Source: Candidatus Chisholmbacteria bacterium | GTDB taxonomy: Bacteria; Patescibacteriota; Microgenomatia; UBA1400; JACOWY01 | NCBI GenBank assembly: GCA_016176555.1 | Contig: JACOWY010000024.1 | Coordinates: forward strand, 1-34,962 | Direction of reading: 5' to 3' | Length of the DNA: 34,962 nucleotides | Shown here: in pieces, positions 14,496 through 22,651 of the stretch | Position numbering within the stretch: position 1 is the first letter of the stretch | Layout of the letters: the number at the start of each line of letters is the position of its first letter | The notes under the pieces: generated by a model | What the model was told of the DNA's origin: nothing | Database searches by the model: none | The model's input: the letters and a program-made list of their open reading frames with translations, nothing else | Program-made: the position numbers and the translations under genes

Positions 14496-16349
14496 ATGAG
14501 TTTGCGTGAACGACTGCTGGCTTCTCCCGAAAGGCCTTATCTTTTTGAAAGAAGCGAAGAGGTTGATTGGGATATGACCTTTGAGTTTGCGGCGGTCGGG
14601 ATGTTGGCGTGGCTACGAGAGAGTGCATTTCGCCCTCGATCAAGATCAAAAATTGTTCAAGATGCCTGGGTGGCAGCAAGTGAGGGTAATCTTGAGAGAT
14701 TTGTCTTAGAGGGGCTTGAAGTAATCAAGGAGGCTGAGTTGGGGAAAAGAGCCGCCAATAGCTTGCGCCTAGCTTTGGGTGAAGATGCGCATAACCCGGG
14801 TGTAGAAAGTCAATGGGGAAGGGATTTGATCTGCGCTTATGAGGATCCTAATGTTGCTGATCATGGTGCGCCCCATGGCCGGGTGGTTAAGGCGTGGGTG
14901 ATGGCGGGCTTGAAGGAGATTCCAGAGCTTAGGCACACTCATTCAGTAGTGTCCATGGTGCGATCGATGATGGATTTCCCTTACAGCCATGATATGGCAA
15001 AAGCGTATTGGGAGTATAAGAACCTGGCAGAAGAGCGAGTGTCACCAACAGTTGGGCATAATTTTGCTGGGGCGAATATGAAACTCGCCTTGCACACTCG
15101 GTATGCGCAGGAGAATGGAGTACGGAAACGAGACGCTTGGAGGGTAGAAGCCTTTGCTGCGGCTATGGGTTTGCTTCACTCGGAGCCGGAAAAGTTTAAG
15201 GAGCGGCGCGAAGCCCAGGGGAAAACGCTGACTAGGAATGCAGGAACTTTGGTGGGTTTATGGGATGAAAATCAACTTGACGTGCTATCTTTAACTCCGG
15301 CGCAAACAATGCGTATGGGTGCTTATCTTCGCCGAGGTGTGGGAGGGGATGTGGATGACCCGAAGCTAGGATTGCCCCGCGATTTTGTACGGGAATATGG
15401 CCCCGAGATCGGTCGGTTGCGTAATAATCACGACCCCCTGATTATAGAACTCGACGATCGGGATCGAGAGGCATTTTGGCTGGCAGCAGAACTTTGTGTG
15501 TGGGCAGATAGGATGGCAATGATTGCTCCATATCAAAATTCAGTTTTTAGAACATTTCTTTCTCCACAATCTAAGGATAGGCCGCTTTATCCCAGCGGCT
15601 TAACACCGGGGCAGGTTTTGGAGCAGGTGGCTGCTGCGAAAGGTGATTTGGTCGATGGGCAAGACAGTGATGTGCGGCGCAAGATGTTTGAGATCATAGA
15701 CCTTGACAATTTTTCGCCCGATTCATTGGTTGGTAAAAGTGACTTTGTTCGGCTAGTGCACAAAGATAATGCAATGCTTGGGGCTCTGGCATTTCGGCGG
15801 ATAGCGGGAGCGGTGATGCGGGGTGATTTACACGAAGTTAACGAACTCTATGAGCGGAGAATGACGCGGGTGCGAGAAAAGGCGCTGCGTCGTTCGGGCT
15901 ATTCTTTGGGAGAGCAAGTATGGTATCGCAATCTGGCACCGCATCTTTTTAACCTTCTTTCAAATGGACAGGATCGCTATATGCGTTTCATGGATGGTTT
16001 GATTAGAGCTGGTAGTTTTGATACGGAGCGCTACGAGCTTAAGCTAGAGAAATTGAAGATAGAGAGAAACTCATTGTTAACAATTTTGGCGAAGAAACGT
16101 CAACCTGAAGAATTAGAAAATTGCCTTGAAGTTATTGACGGAGAGATTGATTGGCTGAGGCGCCATTATGGGGTTAACGAGCGAGAAATGAGACGTTACG
16201 AACAGATGGTGGAGAGGTGGCAGTCACCATCGATGCAGCCTTACAAAGATGCCGAATCGCTCGGGGGTGAGCCTCACCTTCTGAGAGAGCCCTCTGAAGT
16301 AGCCAAAAGGCTATTCCACTTTGGTTCATTGGCGTCAAACCACCGATAA
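14496..16349 (+). CDS. Large orphan protein with an HD-like N-terminal half
   Basis: 617 aa, soluble and mostly helical, with no family I can name. Between residues 120 and 200 there is an HD-like pattern: His127 in APHGRVVKAWV, the pair His165-Asp166 in YSHDMAKAY, and His188 in GHNFAGANMKL. The spacing is compatible with an HD metal site, but a closing Asp is not obvious. A second region with REAFWLAAELCVWADRM is also helical. A strongly charged segment at about 530-590 looks like coiled coil. It has no SD site; TAAGAT ends four bases before ATG. Lying between the purine block and glyA, it could be a nucleotide hydrolase, but this is a guess. Confidence 0.6.
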   Translation: MSLRERLLASPERPYLFERSEEVDWDMTFEFAAVGMLAWLRESAFRPRSRSKIVQDAWVAASEGNLERFVLEGLEVIKEAELGKRAANSLRLALGEDAHNPGVESQWGRDLICAYEDPNVADHGAPHGRVVKAWVMAGLKEIPELRHTHSVVSMVRSMMDFPYSHDMAKAYWEYKNLAEERVSPTVGHNFAGANMKLALHTRYAQENGVRKRDAWRVEAFAAAMGLLHSEPEKFKERREAQGKTLTRNAGTLVGLWDENQLDVLSLTPAQTMRMGAYLRRGVGGDVDDPKLGLPRDFVREYGPEIGRLRNNHDPLIIELDDRDREAFWLAAELCVWADRMAMIAPYQNSVFRTFLSPQSKDRPLYPSGLTPGQVLEQVAAAKGDLVDGQDSDVRRKMFEIIDLDNFSPDSLVGKSDFVRLVHKDNAMLGALAFRRIAGAVMRGDLHEVNELYERRMTRVREKALRRSGYSLGEQVWYRNLAPHLFNLLSNGQDRYMRFMDGLIRAGSFDTERYELKLEKLKIERNSLLTILAKKRQPEELENCLEVIDGEIDWLRRHYGVNEREMRRYEQMVERWQSPSMQPYKDAESLGGEPHLLREPSEVAKRLFHFGSLASNHR

Positions 16350-16409
16350 ACACCAGTTCTTCCACTAGACATTTGGTAGACCTTGGGTTAGATTGGCTTA
16401 AAGATTTCG

Positions 16410-17744
16410 ATGCAGTACTTACGGAAAACTGATCCGGTGACGCTGTCCATAATTAGAGCTGAAGAGAAACGGCAGCGGGAGGAGCTGATGCTCATTCCTT
16501 CGGAAAACTACGCCTCGCGGGCGGTGTTGGAAGCTTCGGGGTCAGTCTTAACTAACAAATACGCGGAAGGGTATCCGAGGCGGCGCTACTACCAGGGCAA
16601 CACGAATATTGACGACGTGGAGCTTTTAGCCCAAGAGAGAGCTAAAAAGCTTTTTGGCGTGCCGCATGCCAACGTGCAGCCGTACTCGGGGTCGCCGGCA
16701 AATTCGGCGGTGCAGTTTGCGACGCTGGAACCGGGCGATACTGTCATGGGCTTAGCGCTAGCTTCGGGCGGGCACTTGACCCATGGCCATCCGAAGATTA
16801 CTTTTTCCGGCAAGTTTTTCAAAAGCGTGCAGTATAACGTGGGTAAAAATGGTTGGTTGGATTACGATGAGATTGCCAAAATGGCCAAGAGGGAAAAGCC
16901 GAAGTTGATTATTGCGGGGACGACGGCGTATCCACGGATTTTGGACTGGAAAAAGTTTAGTCAGATTGCCGAGAGTGTGGGGGCGTATCTGATGGCCGAC
17001 ATTGCCCACATTGCGGGGTTGGTGGTGGCTGGAGCGCACCCCTCGCCGGTGCGCTGGGTGCATGTGGTGACGACGACGACGCACAAAACTTTGCGCGGCC
17101 CGCGAGGGGCAATGATCTTGGTGACGGCGAGGGGGCTTAAAAAAGATCCGGATTTTGGGAGCAAAATTGATCGGGCGGTTTTCCCGGCGTTGCAAGGAGG
17201 GCCACACAACCACACTACAGCAGGAATTGCGGTGGCCCTTCGCGAAGCTCAGGGTAAACTTTTCAAGACCTATGGAAAACAGATCGTTAAAAATGCGAAA
17301 GCATTGGCTGAGAGTTTAATGAAAAAAGGATTTGAGTTGGTGTCTGGTGGGACGGATAACCACTTGATGCTCGTGGATTTACGCAACAAAGGCGTGAGTG
17401 GTTGGGTAGTAGCGTGGGCTTTGGATAAAGCCGGGATTATCCTCAACTATAATAGTGTGCCGTTTGACACCAACCCCCCGATGTTTCCCTCGGGGATGCG
17501 GTTGGGGACGCCGGGAGTGACGAGCCGGGGGATGAAAGAGCGGGAGATGGTCAGGATTGGGACGTGGATTAACGAAGTGGTGGAGCACGTTAAAGACGAA
17601 AAATTGCCTGGGGATAAGGAGCAGCGGACTGTGTGGACTAAGGCGTTTTTGGGGAGAGTCGCTAAAGATCGGTTTTTGGCAAAGATTAGGGGAGAGGTAC
17701 GGAGTTTAGCGCGACGGTTTCCGCTGCCGGGGATTGATCGGTAG
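16410..17744 (+). CDS. glyA: Serine hydroxymethyltransferase
   Basis: PLP enzyme converting serine and tetrahydrofolate to glycine and methylene-THF. The 444 aa include LIPSENYAS, NKYAEGYPRRRYYQG, and the PLP lysine in TTTTHKTLRGPRG (Lys226). Later blocks FPALQGGPHNHTTAGIAVAL and the C-terminal RLGTPGVTSRG are diagnostic. Together with folD, less than 1 kb away, it supplies one-carbon units, for example for dTMP synthesis whose next enzyme, tmk, is also in this window. No SD site is seen before ATG 16410. The stop codon is one base from the end of the convergent cytidylate-kinase-like gene. Confidence 0.97.
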   Translation: MQYLRKTDPVTLSIIRAEEKRQREELMLIPSENYASRAVLEASGSVLTNKYAEGYPRRRYYQGNTNIDDVELLAQERAKKLFGVPHANVQPYSGSPANSAVQFATLEPGDTVMGLALASGGHLTHGHPKITFSGKFFKSVQYNVGKNGWLDYDEIAKMAKREKPKLIIAGTTAYPRILDWKKFSQIAESVGAYLMADIAHIAGLVVAGAHPSPVRWVHVVTTTTHKTLRGPRGAMILVTARGLKKDPDFGSKIDRAVFPALQGGPHNHTTAGIAVALREAQGKLFKTYGKQIVKNAKALAESLMKKGFELVSGGTDNHLMLVDLRNKGVSGWVVAWALDKAGIILNYNSVPFDTNPPMFPSGMRLGTPGVTSRGMKEREMVRIGTWINEVVEHVKDEKLPGDKEQRTVWTKAFLGRVAKDRFLAKIRGEVRSLARRFPLPGIDR

Positions 17745-17745
17745 G

Positions 17746-18474
17746 TTAACTCAGATTAGTAAATTGAGCGAGTGTTTTGGCGAAGAGAGAATTTTCGGCG
17801 GCGAGGTTTTCCATATCGTGGAGAGCAGTGTTGGCGACTTGATCTGGGGTAAGGTGAGTAGTGTCGATGACGACGTCGTTGTGTCTGCTAAAGAATTCGA
17901 CCGTAGCAGGATAATTATCTGCTGGGGGGATGGCTAAGTCGTAGTCTCGATTAAAACGGTAAACATTATTGCCGGTGCGATCTAAGTTTTTCTTTACTAA
18001 ATCTTCGACCCTTAGAACTACAGGTTCATTGGCTTCTACCATGCGATGGTGAATTCTTTCTGCGCAAACAGTAGGAACGCCGTGAAGATAGATACCCAAT
18101 GAGAAGGGAAAGAAGCCAGGTTGGGAAAAGCGACCTTGGACAATGCGGAAGAGGTGGGAGTCAATGAGAAGGGCCCGTTTCTGTGCGCTTAGTTCTGCAG
18201 TGTACCGGTCCGGGTACATCGTTTGGTCTTCATTGTGTTGACTTTGAAAATCTAGGAGGGCTGCCTCGTCGGTCGTGGTTGCGGCAGCCCTTTGTTGCAT
18301 CATCCAATCACGGACGAAGTCACCGACTGAAAAATAATCGATACCAAATGTACTGGCTAGTTCCCGGCCGAGAGTGCCTTTGCCGGTACCTGCTACGCCG
18401 CTGACGATTATGGTGAGGCCGTTAGGTTTTTGGTTTGGCTCGGGTTCGGACTTTAGAGTGAATATTTCTGCCAT
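17746..18474 (-). CDS. Cytidylate-kinase-like P-loop kinase
   Basis: The 242-aa protein begins with about 20 residues of extension and then Walker A GVAGTGKGT at 26-34 followed by LGRELA and DYFSVGDFVRDW, the arrangement of the cytidylate kinase-like family. Middle and C-terminal parts (RIHHRMVEANEPV, RTGNNVYRFNRDYDLAI, DVVIDTTHLTPDQVA) match the substrate-domain and final strand of such kinases. CMP/dCMP is the likely substrate but is not proven. A promoter TTCACA-17-TAAGAT on the - strand ends eight bases before the ATG, so translation is probably leaderless. It is convergent with glyA and divergent from folD. Confidence 0.75.
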   Translation of the reverse strand: MAEIFTLKSEPEPNQKPNGLTIIVSGVAGTGKGTLGRELASTFGIDYFSVGDFVRDWMMQQRAAATTTDEAALLDFQSQHNEDQTMYPDRYTAELSAQKRALLIDSHLFRIVQGRFSQPGFFPFSLGIYLHGVPTVCAERIHHRMVEANEPVVLRVEDLVKKNLDRTGNNVYRFNRDYDLAIPPADNYPATVEFFSRHNDVVIDTTHLTPDQVANTALHDMENLAAENSLFAKTLAQFTNLS

Positions 18475-18482
18475 GCGGGCGT

Positions 18483-18511
18483 ATCTTACTCTAAGAGAGG
18501 TTTGATGTGAA
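18483..18511 (-). promoter_or_regulatory. Promoter of the cytidylate-kinase-like gene
   Basis: On the - strand TTCACA (18511-18506), 17-bp spacer, TAAGAT (18488-18483), then eight bases to ATG 18474. No SD site. Confidence 0.6.
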
Positions 18512-18514
18512 TGT

Positions 18515-18523
18515 TGTTACAAT
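18515..18523 (+). promoter_or_regulatory. Extended -10 of folD, predicted leaderless
   Basis: TGTTACAAT is an extended -10 element (TGn plus TACAAT). Its last base is six bases before ATG 18530. There is no obvious -35 and no SD site. Confidence 0.6.
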
Positions 18524-18529
18524 GAGCTG

Positions 18530-19396
18530 ATGAATGCCGTTGTTTTTGATGGCAATGCCTATGCGGCGGAAAAAGAGCGAGAGTTGAGAGAGTTAGTGGC
18601 AAAATTAGGTAGGCCGTTGAAGTTAGTCAGCGTTGTCATCGGTGATGATCCGGCGAGTCATTTGTATGTGCGGCTGAAAGGAGAAGCAGCTCAAAGGATG
18701 GGAATTCAATTCGACAAAGTCGAATGGCACATAGCACATAGCACATGGCACATAGATCAGTTAGTAGAGAAAATAAGAGTTTTTAATGCGGATCCAACAG
18801 TCACAGGAGTGATGGTGCAGTTGCCGTTGCCTTTAGAAATTAGAGAGCGGACGGTAGAGGTGTTGGATGCGATTGAGCCCAAAAAAGACGTGGATGGTTT
18901 GACGTCGACAAATCTTCGATTAATTCAAGAGGGTGAACCACGAGTGCTGCCAGCGACGGTGAAGGCGGTGGTGAGCATCCTGGAATCAGTAATCAGTAAT
19001 CGGCAATCAGTAATCAGTGAATATTTAACAGGAAAGAACGTAGTGGTGGTGGGGAGGAGTAGAGTGTTGGGGCAGCCGTTGGCGGCGGAACTTAGGCGGC
19101 TTGGCGGCGAAGTGACGGTGGCGCATACGCAGACACCTGATTTGAAGTCGGTGACAAGAGAGGCAGAAGTTCTGGTGTCAGCTACAGGGAAGGCGGGTTT
19201 GATTACTGGTGAGATGGTTAGAGATGGGGCGGTGGTGATTGATGTGGGTGAGCCAAAGGGAGATGTGGAGTTTGCCAGCGTCAAGGAGAAAGCCTCATTT
19301 ATTACGCCGGTTCCCGGGGGTGTGGGGCCAATGACAGTGGTGAGTCTGCTGGAGAATGTGGTTGAGGCTGCGGCAGCAACATATCATAAATCATAG
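18530..19396 (+). CDS. folD: Bifunctional methylene-THF dehydrogenase/cyclohydrolase with repeat-derived insertions
   Basis: Interconverts methylene-, methenyl- and formyl-THF. The 288 aa carry SHLYVRLKGEAA (catalytic Lys region), GVMVQLPLP, KDVDGLT, the dinucleotide loop GRSRVLGQPLA and the ending TPVPGGVGPMTVVSLLENV. Two places depart from the family: HIAHSTWHIDQ, coded by a GCACATA 7-bp array at 18726-18757, and ESVISNRQSVISEY, coded by a CAGTAAT 7-bp array at 18985-19017. The last residues (TYHKS) come from an ATCATAN array. Both internal tracts are in loops between conserved blocks, so activity is probably kept. The start is six bases after an extended -10 box. Confidence 0.93.
   Translation: MNAVVFDGNAYAAEKERELRELVAKLGRPLKLVSVVIGDDPASHLYVRLKGEAAQRMGIQFDKVEWHIAHSTWHIDQLVEKIRVFNADPTVTGVMVQLPLPLEIRERTVEVLDAIEPKKDVDGLTSTNLRLIQEGEPRVLPATVKAVVSILESVISNRQSVISEYLTGKNVVVVGRSRVLGQPLAAELRRLGGEVTVAHTQTPDLKSVTREAEVLVSATGKAGLITGEMVRDGAVVIDVGEPKGDVEFASVKEKASFITPVPGGVGPMTVVSLLENVVEAAAATYHKS
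18726..18757 (+). repeat. 7-bp GCACATA array inside folD
   Basis: Four copies of a 7-bp unit, GCACATA with one GCACATG, in the coding sequence between two conserved folD blocks. Confidence 0.85.
18985..19017 (+). repeat. 7-bp CAGTAAT array inside folD
   Basis: Five units of CAGTAAT type (one CGGCAAT), coding the non-family segment ESVISNRQSVISEY just before the nucleotide-binding domain. Confidence 0.85.
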
Positions 19397-19484
19397 ATCA
19401 GATATCATATCAGGACACCTCCCAGGTGTAAGCAATTCTCACCTGGGAGGTGGTAAATATGATTTATGATATCTGGTTTATGAT
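19383..19484 (+). repeat. Mirrored ATCATAN arrays around hairpin element A1
   Basis: Forward units ATCATAA, ATCATAG, ATCAGAT, ATCATAT (19383-19410) overlap the folD stop. Then comes hairpin A1: CACCTCCCAGGTG (19416-19428) and its complement CACCTGGGAGGTG (19440-19452) with an 11-nt loop. Inverted units ATATGAT, TTATGAT, ATCTGGT, TTATGAT (19457-19484) close the structure. Confidence 0.9.
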
Positions 19485-19559
19485 ATACTATCGAGATCTC
19501 GCACACCGATACCCGTCTCCTGATTTTCAGAGGTTCGGTGGAGGATTTAAGGAGACACG
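19481..19559 (+). promoter_or_regulatory. Extended -10 promoter and leader of rpsB
   Basis: TGATATACT (19481-19489) is an extended -10 that borrows bases from the repeat array. The leader then has a CACCGA/TCGGTG stem (about 19502-19538) with a smaller inner hairpin, followed by AAGGAG and ATG 19560. S2 autoregulates its mRNA in other bacteria; whether this hairpin serves that is inference. Confidence 0.55.
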
Positions 19560-20348
19560 ATGAAGACAAGCGAAAAAGCTAGTGCAAATTTTGTAGTTCC
19601 CCTAGAGGAATTGTTGGAAGCAGGGTCTCATTTTGGGCACCAATCAAAGCGGTGGAATCCCAAAATGAAAGAGTATTTATATACCGTGCGGGGTGGGGTG
19701 CACATTTTTGATTTGGTCAAGACGGCGGAGAAGCTCAAGGAAGCGGGTGATTACCTCCGGGATTTAGCGGCCAAGGGTGGCTCGATTGTGTTTGTGGGCA
19801 CCAAAAGGCAAGCACAAGAGATCATTAAGGAAGAGGCACAAAAAGCCGGAGCTTATTTTATCGCCGAGCGGTGGCTCGGGGGCATTATCACCAATTGGGA
19901 AGAGATATCCAAGCGCTTAAGGCACCTAGAGGAAACCAAAGTAAAGAAAGAAGCGGGAGAATTTAAAAAATACACCAAGAAAGAAAACGTGCTCATCGAT
20001 CGGGAGATCGTGAAGTTGACCCGGTTCTTGGGTGGTTTGACTGGCCTTAAGGCGGTGCCGGATGCAATTGTAGTGGTGGATGTAACCCGAGAGATAGCGG
20101 CGGTGAGAGAAGCGAAACTTCGAGGAGTGACGGTAGTGGCGATAGTGGATAGCAATGCTGATCCTGACTTTGCGGACTATGTCATCCCGGCTAACGACGA
20201 CGCGGTGCGGTCGATTAAGCTCGTTGTGGCAGCATTGGCAAAGGCGGTGGCGGAGGGGAAAGCGATGGGAGAGAAGAAGGGGAAGAGAAGTACGGAAGGT
20301 ACGGAAAGTATCAGAAGTAAGAAAAATATCATAAATCATAAATCATAA
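19560..20348 (+). CDS. rpsB: Ribosomal protein S2 with a repeat-derived C-terminal tail
   Basis: Small-subunit protein S2, 262 aa. Diagnostic parts are LLEAGSHFGHQSKRWNPKM, FVGTKRQAQ, RWLGGIITNW and the ending DAIVVVDVTREIAAVREAKLRGVTVVAIVDSNADPDFADYVIPANDDAVRSIKLV. AAGGAG precedes ATG 19560, so the start is secure. Residues after the usual end (about 245 onward) are encoded by a 9-bp GTACGGAAR array followed by ATCATAA units, and the stop codon lies inside the latter. The tail is thus non-homologous and repeat-made. tsf follows 19 bases downstream, the standard rpsB-tsf order. Confidence 0.97.
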   Translation: MKTSEKASANFVVPLEELLEAGSHFGHQSKRWNPKMKEYLYTVRGGVHIFDLVKTAEKLKEAGDYLRDLAAKGGSIVFVGTKRQAQEIIKEEAQKAGAYFIAERWLGGIITNWEEISKRLRHLEETKVKKEAGEFKKYTKKENVLIDREIVKLTRFLGGLTGLKAVPDAIVVVDVTREIAAVREAKLRGVTVVAIVDSNADPDFADYVIPANDDAVRSIKLVVAALAKAVAEGKAMGEKKGKRSTEGTESIRSKKNIINHKS

Positions 20349-20355
20349 ATCATAT
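20290..20355 (+). repeat. Two repeat families joined at the rpsB 3' end
   Basis: Units GTACGGAAG, GTACGGAAA, GTATCAGAA, GTAAGAAAA (20290-20325) are followed at once by ATCATAA three times and ATCATAT (20328-20355). The rpsB TAA is in the third ATCATAA. Confidence 0.9.
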
Positions 20356-20367
20356 AGAGACCAACTT

Positions 20368-20826
20368 ATGACGACAATGGATGAGATTAAGAGACTACGC
20401 GAAAAGACAGGTGCTGGGGTGATGGATGCCAAGCGGGCACTTGAAGAAGCGAGTGGCGACATGACCAAGGCAGAAGAGATAATTCGGCAAAAAGGATTAG
20501 CCAAGGCGGAGAAGAAGGCAGGCCGGGAAACCAAAGAAGGTTTGGTCTACGCCTATGTCCACCACGACGGTAGAAGCGGAGCCATGGTGGAATTGCAGTG
20601 TGAGACGGATTTTGTGGCCCGCTCCGATGCGTTTAAAGATTTAGCCAAAGAGCTCGCCATGCAAGTGGTGAGCATGGAGCCTAAGGACACTGAGGAGTTT
20701 TTGGGGCAAGAGTATATTCGCGATCCGCAGCTGACGGTTAAAGATGTGATTGCTGCTGTGGTAGGTAAAGTTGGGGAGAATATCAAACTGAAGCGGTTTG
20801 TACGGTTGGGGTTGGGAGAAGAATAA
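20368..20826 (+). CDS. tsf: Elongation factor Ts, short form
   Basis: Nucleotide exchange factor for EF-Tu. The 152 aa begin with the UBA-like N-terminal domain (EIKRLREKTGAGVMDAKRALEEASGDMTKAEEIIRQKGLAKAEKKAGRETKEG written here in parts: LREKTGAGVMDAKRAL and GLAKAEKKAGRETKEG). The EF-Tu contact motif VELQCETDFVARSDAF follows. It is far shorter than the E. coli protein (283 aa) because only one dimerisation subdomain remains, as in other short EF-Ts proteins. No strong SD site; rpsB lies directly upstream and translation may be coupled to the operon. Confidence 0.96.
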   Translation: MTTMDEIKRLREKTGAGVMDAKRALEEASGDMTKAEEIIRQKGLAKAEKKAGRETKEGLVYAYVHHDGRSGAMVELQCETDFVARSDAFKDLAKELAMQVVSMEPKDTEEFLGQEYIRDPQLTVKDVIAAVVGKVGENIKLKRFVRLGLGEE

Positions 20827-20830
20827 GTTT

Positions 20831-21226
20831 TTACTGATTTTGCTGGTCAAGTAATTCTTTCAGCAGCCCGAGAAAGACGAGTCCATTAATTCTCTCAGCT
20901 CCCAGATCAATGTCAGTTATAAGAGCATCAAACTCTAAGGCTCCAGCGCCAACTTGTTTGAGGACGTCTTCGCAGTTTGAGAATGGGAGAACAGTTGCGC
21001 CTCGTGAGGAAAGAAAGTCTCCATGCAAATCAAGATTGTCTGGATCGTCGTCGATAAGGACTACAGTTTTTCCAACTAACGTTTCATACCACCCTATCAA
21101 GTCTTCAGTTTTTTGTTTCCTGAAGAAATGTTTAGCCCCGGCCCTAGTTGCTTTAGCTTGATAGTCAGCCTCTTCATCGGGGTAGACTGCGCTATAGACA
21201 GTAATATCTAGTTGTTCGAATTTCAT
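20831..21226 (-). CDS. Receiver-like (CheY-type) protein, degenerate
   Basis: About 131 aa if started at ATG 21226, where TAAAAT (with TTGCGA 16 bp further upstream) precedes the start by 11 bases; the ORF is open to 21280. The C-terminal 80 residues look like a response-regulator receiver domain: VVLIDDDPDNLDLHGDFL with the acidic cluster, then DALITDIDLG as the phospho-acceptor strand. The Thr/Ser and Lys positions are not obvious (NGLVFLGLL follows), so phosphorylation is uncertain. The N-terminal 50 residues are unrecognised. No histidine kinase lies nearby. It is convergent with tsf and divergent from frr. Confidence 0.55.
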   Translation of the reverse strand: MKFEQLDITVYSAVYPDEEADYQAKATRAGAKHFFRKQKTEDLIGWYETLVGKTVVLIDDDPDNLDLHGDFLSSRGATVLPFSNCEDVLKQVGAGALEFDALITDIDLGAERINGLVFLGLLKELLDQQNQ

Positions 21227-21274
21227 GGTAAACGCTGATTTTACACCAAAAGACTGTTTTCGCAAGATATATCG

Positions 21275-21303
21275 TTGCAAACGAAGCTAGAGGTTGTTAG
21301 ACT
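21275..21303 (+). promoter_or_regulatory. Promoter of frr
   Basis: TTGCAA (21275-21280), 17-bp spacer, TAGACT (21298-21303). ATG 21315 follows after 11 bases, giving a very short leader without an SD site. This supports ATG 21315 over the in-frame TTG 21294, which lies upstream of the -10 box. Confidence 0.5.
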
Positions 21304-21314
21304 TCAGCCAGTAT

Positions 21315-21875
21315 ATGCAAGAGATTTTGGATAAGGCCAGGGGTGATTTTGAGAGGGTCATAGCCGTGCTCAATGATGACCTTTCCACGGTGAAGACGGG
21401 AAGAGCGAAGCCCTCACTCGTCGAAAAAGTGATGGTGGAGGCGTATGAAGGGCAGCCGCGAATGGCTTTAGTGGAACTGGCGACGATTTCCGCGCCTGAT
21501 CCACAGACACTCGTGATTCAGCCGTGGGATCGGTCGATTTTAGAAAAAATAGAAAAGGCCATCTCGATATCGAGTTTGCAGCTTCATCCCGTGGTTGATG
21601 GTGACATGGTGCGGATTAGTATTCCGCCTTTGACGGAGGAACGCAGAGTTGATTTGGTGAAGCTGACCAAACAAAAACTGGAAAGCGGGCGGGTGCTCTT
21701 GCGGCAAGCGCGGGGGGAGATTCGCGACGAGATTGAGGCCAAGAAAGGCCAGCCGGGGGTGTCGGAGGACGACATTCATGAAGGCTTTAAAAAGCTCGAT
21801 GAGCTGACAGATGAGTTTATGAAAAAGATTGAAGAGGTTGGGGTAGCGAAAGAAAAAGAGCTGATGACCATGTGA
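21315..21875 (+). CDS. frr: Ribosome recycling factor
   Basis: Splits post-termination ribosomes with EF-G. From ATG 21315 the protein has 186 aa, the normal size, and starts MQEILDKARGDFERV. The hallmark KTGRAKPSLVEKVMVEAYEG and WDRSILEKIEKAI identify the family; the ending KKIEEVGVAKEKELM matches the long coiled-coil arm. TTG 21294 would add seven residues but sits above the promoter. It shows the usual proximity to rpsB and tsf, though here a - strand receiver gene interrupts them. Confidence 0.95.
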   Translation: MQEILDKARGDFERVIAVLNDDLSTVKTGRAKPSLVEKVMVEAYEGQPRMALVELATISAPDPQTLVIQPWDRSILEKIEKAISISSLQLHPVVDGDMVRISIPPLTEERRVDLVKLTKQKLESGRVLLRQARGEIRDEIEAKKGQPGVSEDDIHEGFKKLDELTDEFMKKIEEVGVAKEKELMTM

Positions 21876-21894
21876 TGGAGTAAAGAAAGTAAAG

Positions 21895-21907
21895 AAAGTT
21901 CAACTTT
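21895..21907 (+). repeat. AAAGTTCAACTTT palindrome, left of the RAYT gene
   Basis: Near-perfect palindrome overlapping the RAYT stop codon. It is preceded by an AAAG-rich tandem stretch. The same 13 bases occur at 22652-22664 and 8444-8456. Confidence 0.85.
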
Positions 21908-22619
21908 ATTCGGATTGATCTATCAATTCTTTTGGATTTAATACTTCGTTAGTATTTGTTTGAGAGAGAACGAAGTTGCCATAGCTTTCAGGAGAGGAAA
22001 ATTCTCCCAAGATAGGTTGTGGGTTGCAAAAGTAGCTGGTATCGAAGGTAAATCCTGGTTTGAAAGTAAAGGGGGCGGGTTTACCGAGATACTGAGGATA
22101 GGTTGACCAGAGGTAGTTAACGAGATGAAGGGGGTTGATGTTTGTTTTGGAACTTTTGACTGGGTTGGAGTGGATATAGCCTGAGAGATGCAGGTTTTGC
22201 GGATCCGACATAATGATAACGGTTTTGACAGTAGAGGACATTAGGCGGCCTTCGCGCTGATGGCGAGTATTGAAGTATTTGGTGTAACTGCCTATAAGTC
22301 TTCTGAAGACATGAGTGTTGATGCGAGGGGCGGGGAGTTGAAGGTGAAGATGAAAGTGGTTGGGCATCAATATAGCGGACAGAATGTTGAGGATTGGTTT
22401 TCCGTACCGTTTATTTAGTGCCAGAAGGGTGAAATCCTCTGGTGTCAAATGGCCTTTATCAATTTGCTCAATGAAGACAGACATGCTTGGTGATTGGGGG
22501 CGGATAGAAAGGGTAAGAGCTAGCAAGAAGCGAACGCGGTCATGATCGTCGAGGAAAATCAAGCGTTTGTCCACCCCGCGGGCGTATGCATGTAGATAAT
22601 AATCGAGATGTTTAGACAT
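21906..22619 (-). CDS. REP-associated tyrosine transposase (RAYT, Y1 HUH family)
   Basis: 237 aa of the IS200/RAYT type. The HUH metal motif is MPNHFHLHL with His88 and His90, and the catalytic Tyr is likely Tyr112 in GSYTKYFN (alternative Tyr115). Also typical are RRLIGSYTKYFNTRHQREGRLM and the SGYIHSNPV segment. The N-terminus has the usual HAYARGVDKRLIFLDDHDR. RAYTs process REP palindromes rather than a full insertion sequence. Here an AAAGTTCAACTTT palindrome lies at each end of the gene and a third copy lies near 8.4 kb, so these may be its substrates. The gene appears intact. Confidence 0.88.
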   Translation of the reverse strand: MSKHLDYYLHAYARGVDKRLIFLDDHDRVRFLLALTLSIRPQSPSMSVFIEQIDKGHLTPEDFTLLALNKRYGKPILNILSAILMPNHFHLHLQLPAPRINTHVFRRLIGSYTKYFNTRHQREGRLMSSTVKTVIIMSDPQNLHLSGYIHSNPVKSSKTNINPLHLVNYLWSTYPQYLGKPAPFTFKPGFTFDTSYFCNPQPILGEFSSPESYGNFVLSQTNTNEVLNPKELIDQSE

Positions 22620-22651
22620 AAATTTATTTTAGGCTGTATATAGCTCTAAGT

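Noticed and set aside
17734-17937. 67-aa + strand ORF after glyA
   Set aside because: It is antisense to the cytidylate-kinase-like gene, which has a Walker A motif and a promoter.
21294-21314. TTG 21294 as the frr start
   Set aside because: It lies above the TAGACT -10 box and adds residues not found in the family; ATG 21315 gives the usual N-terminus.
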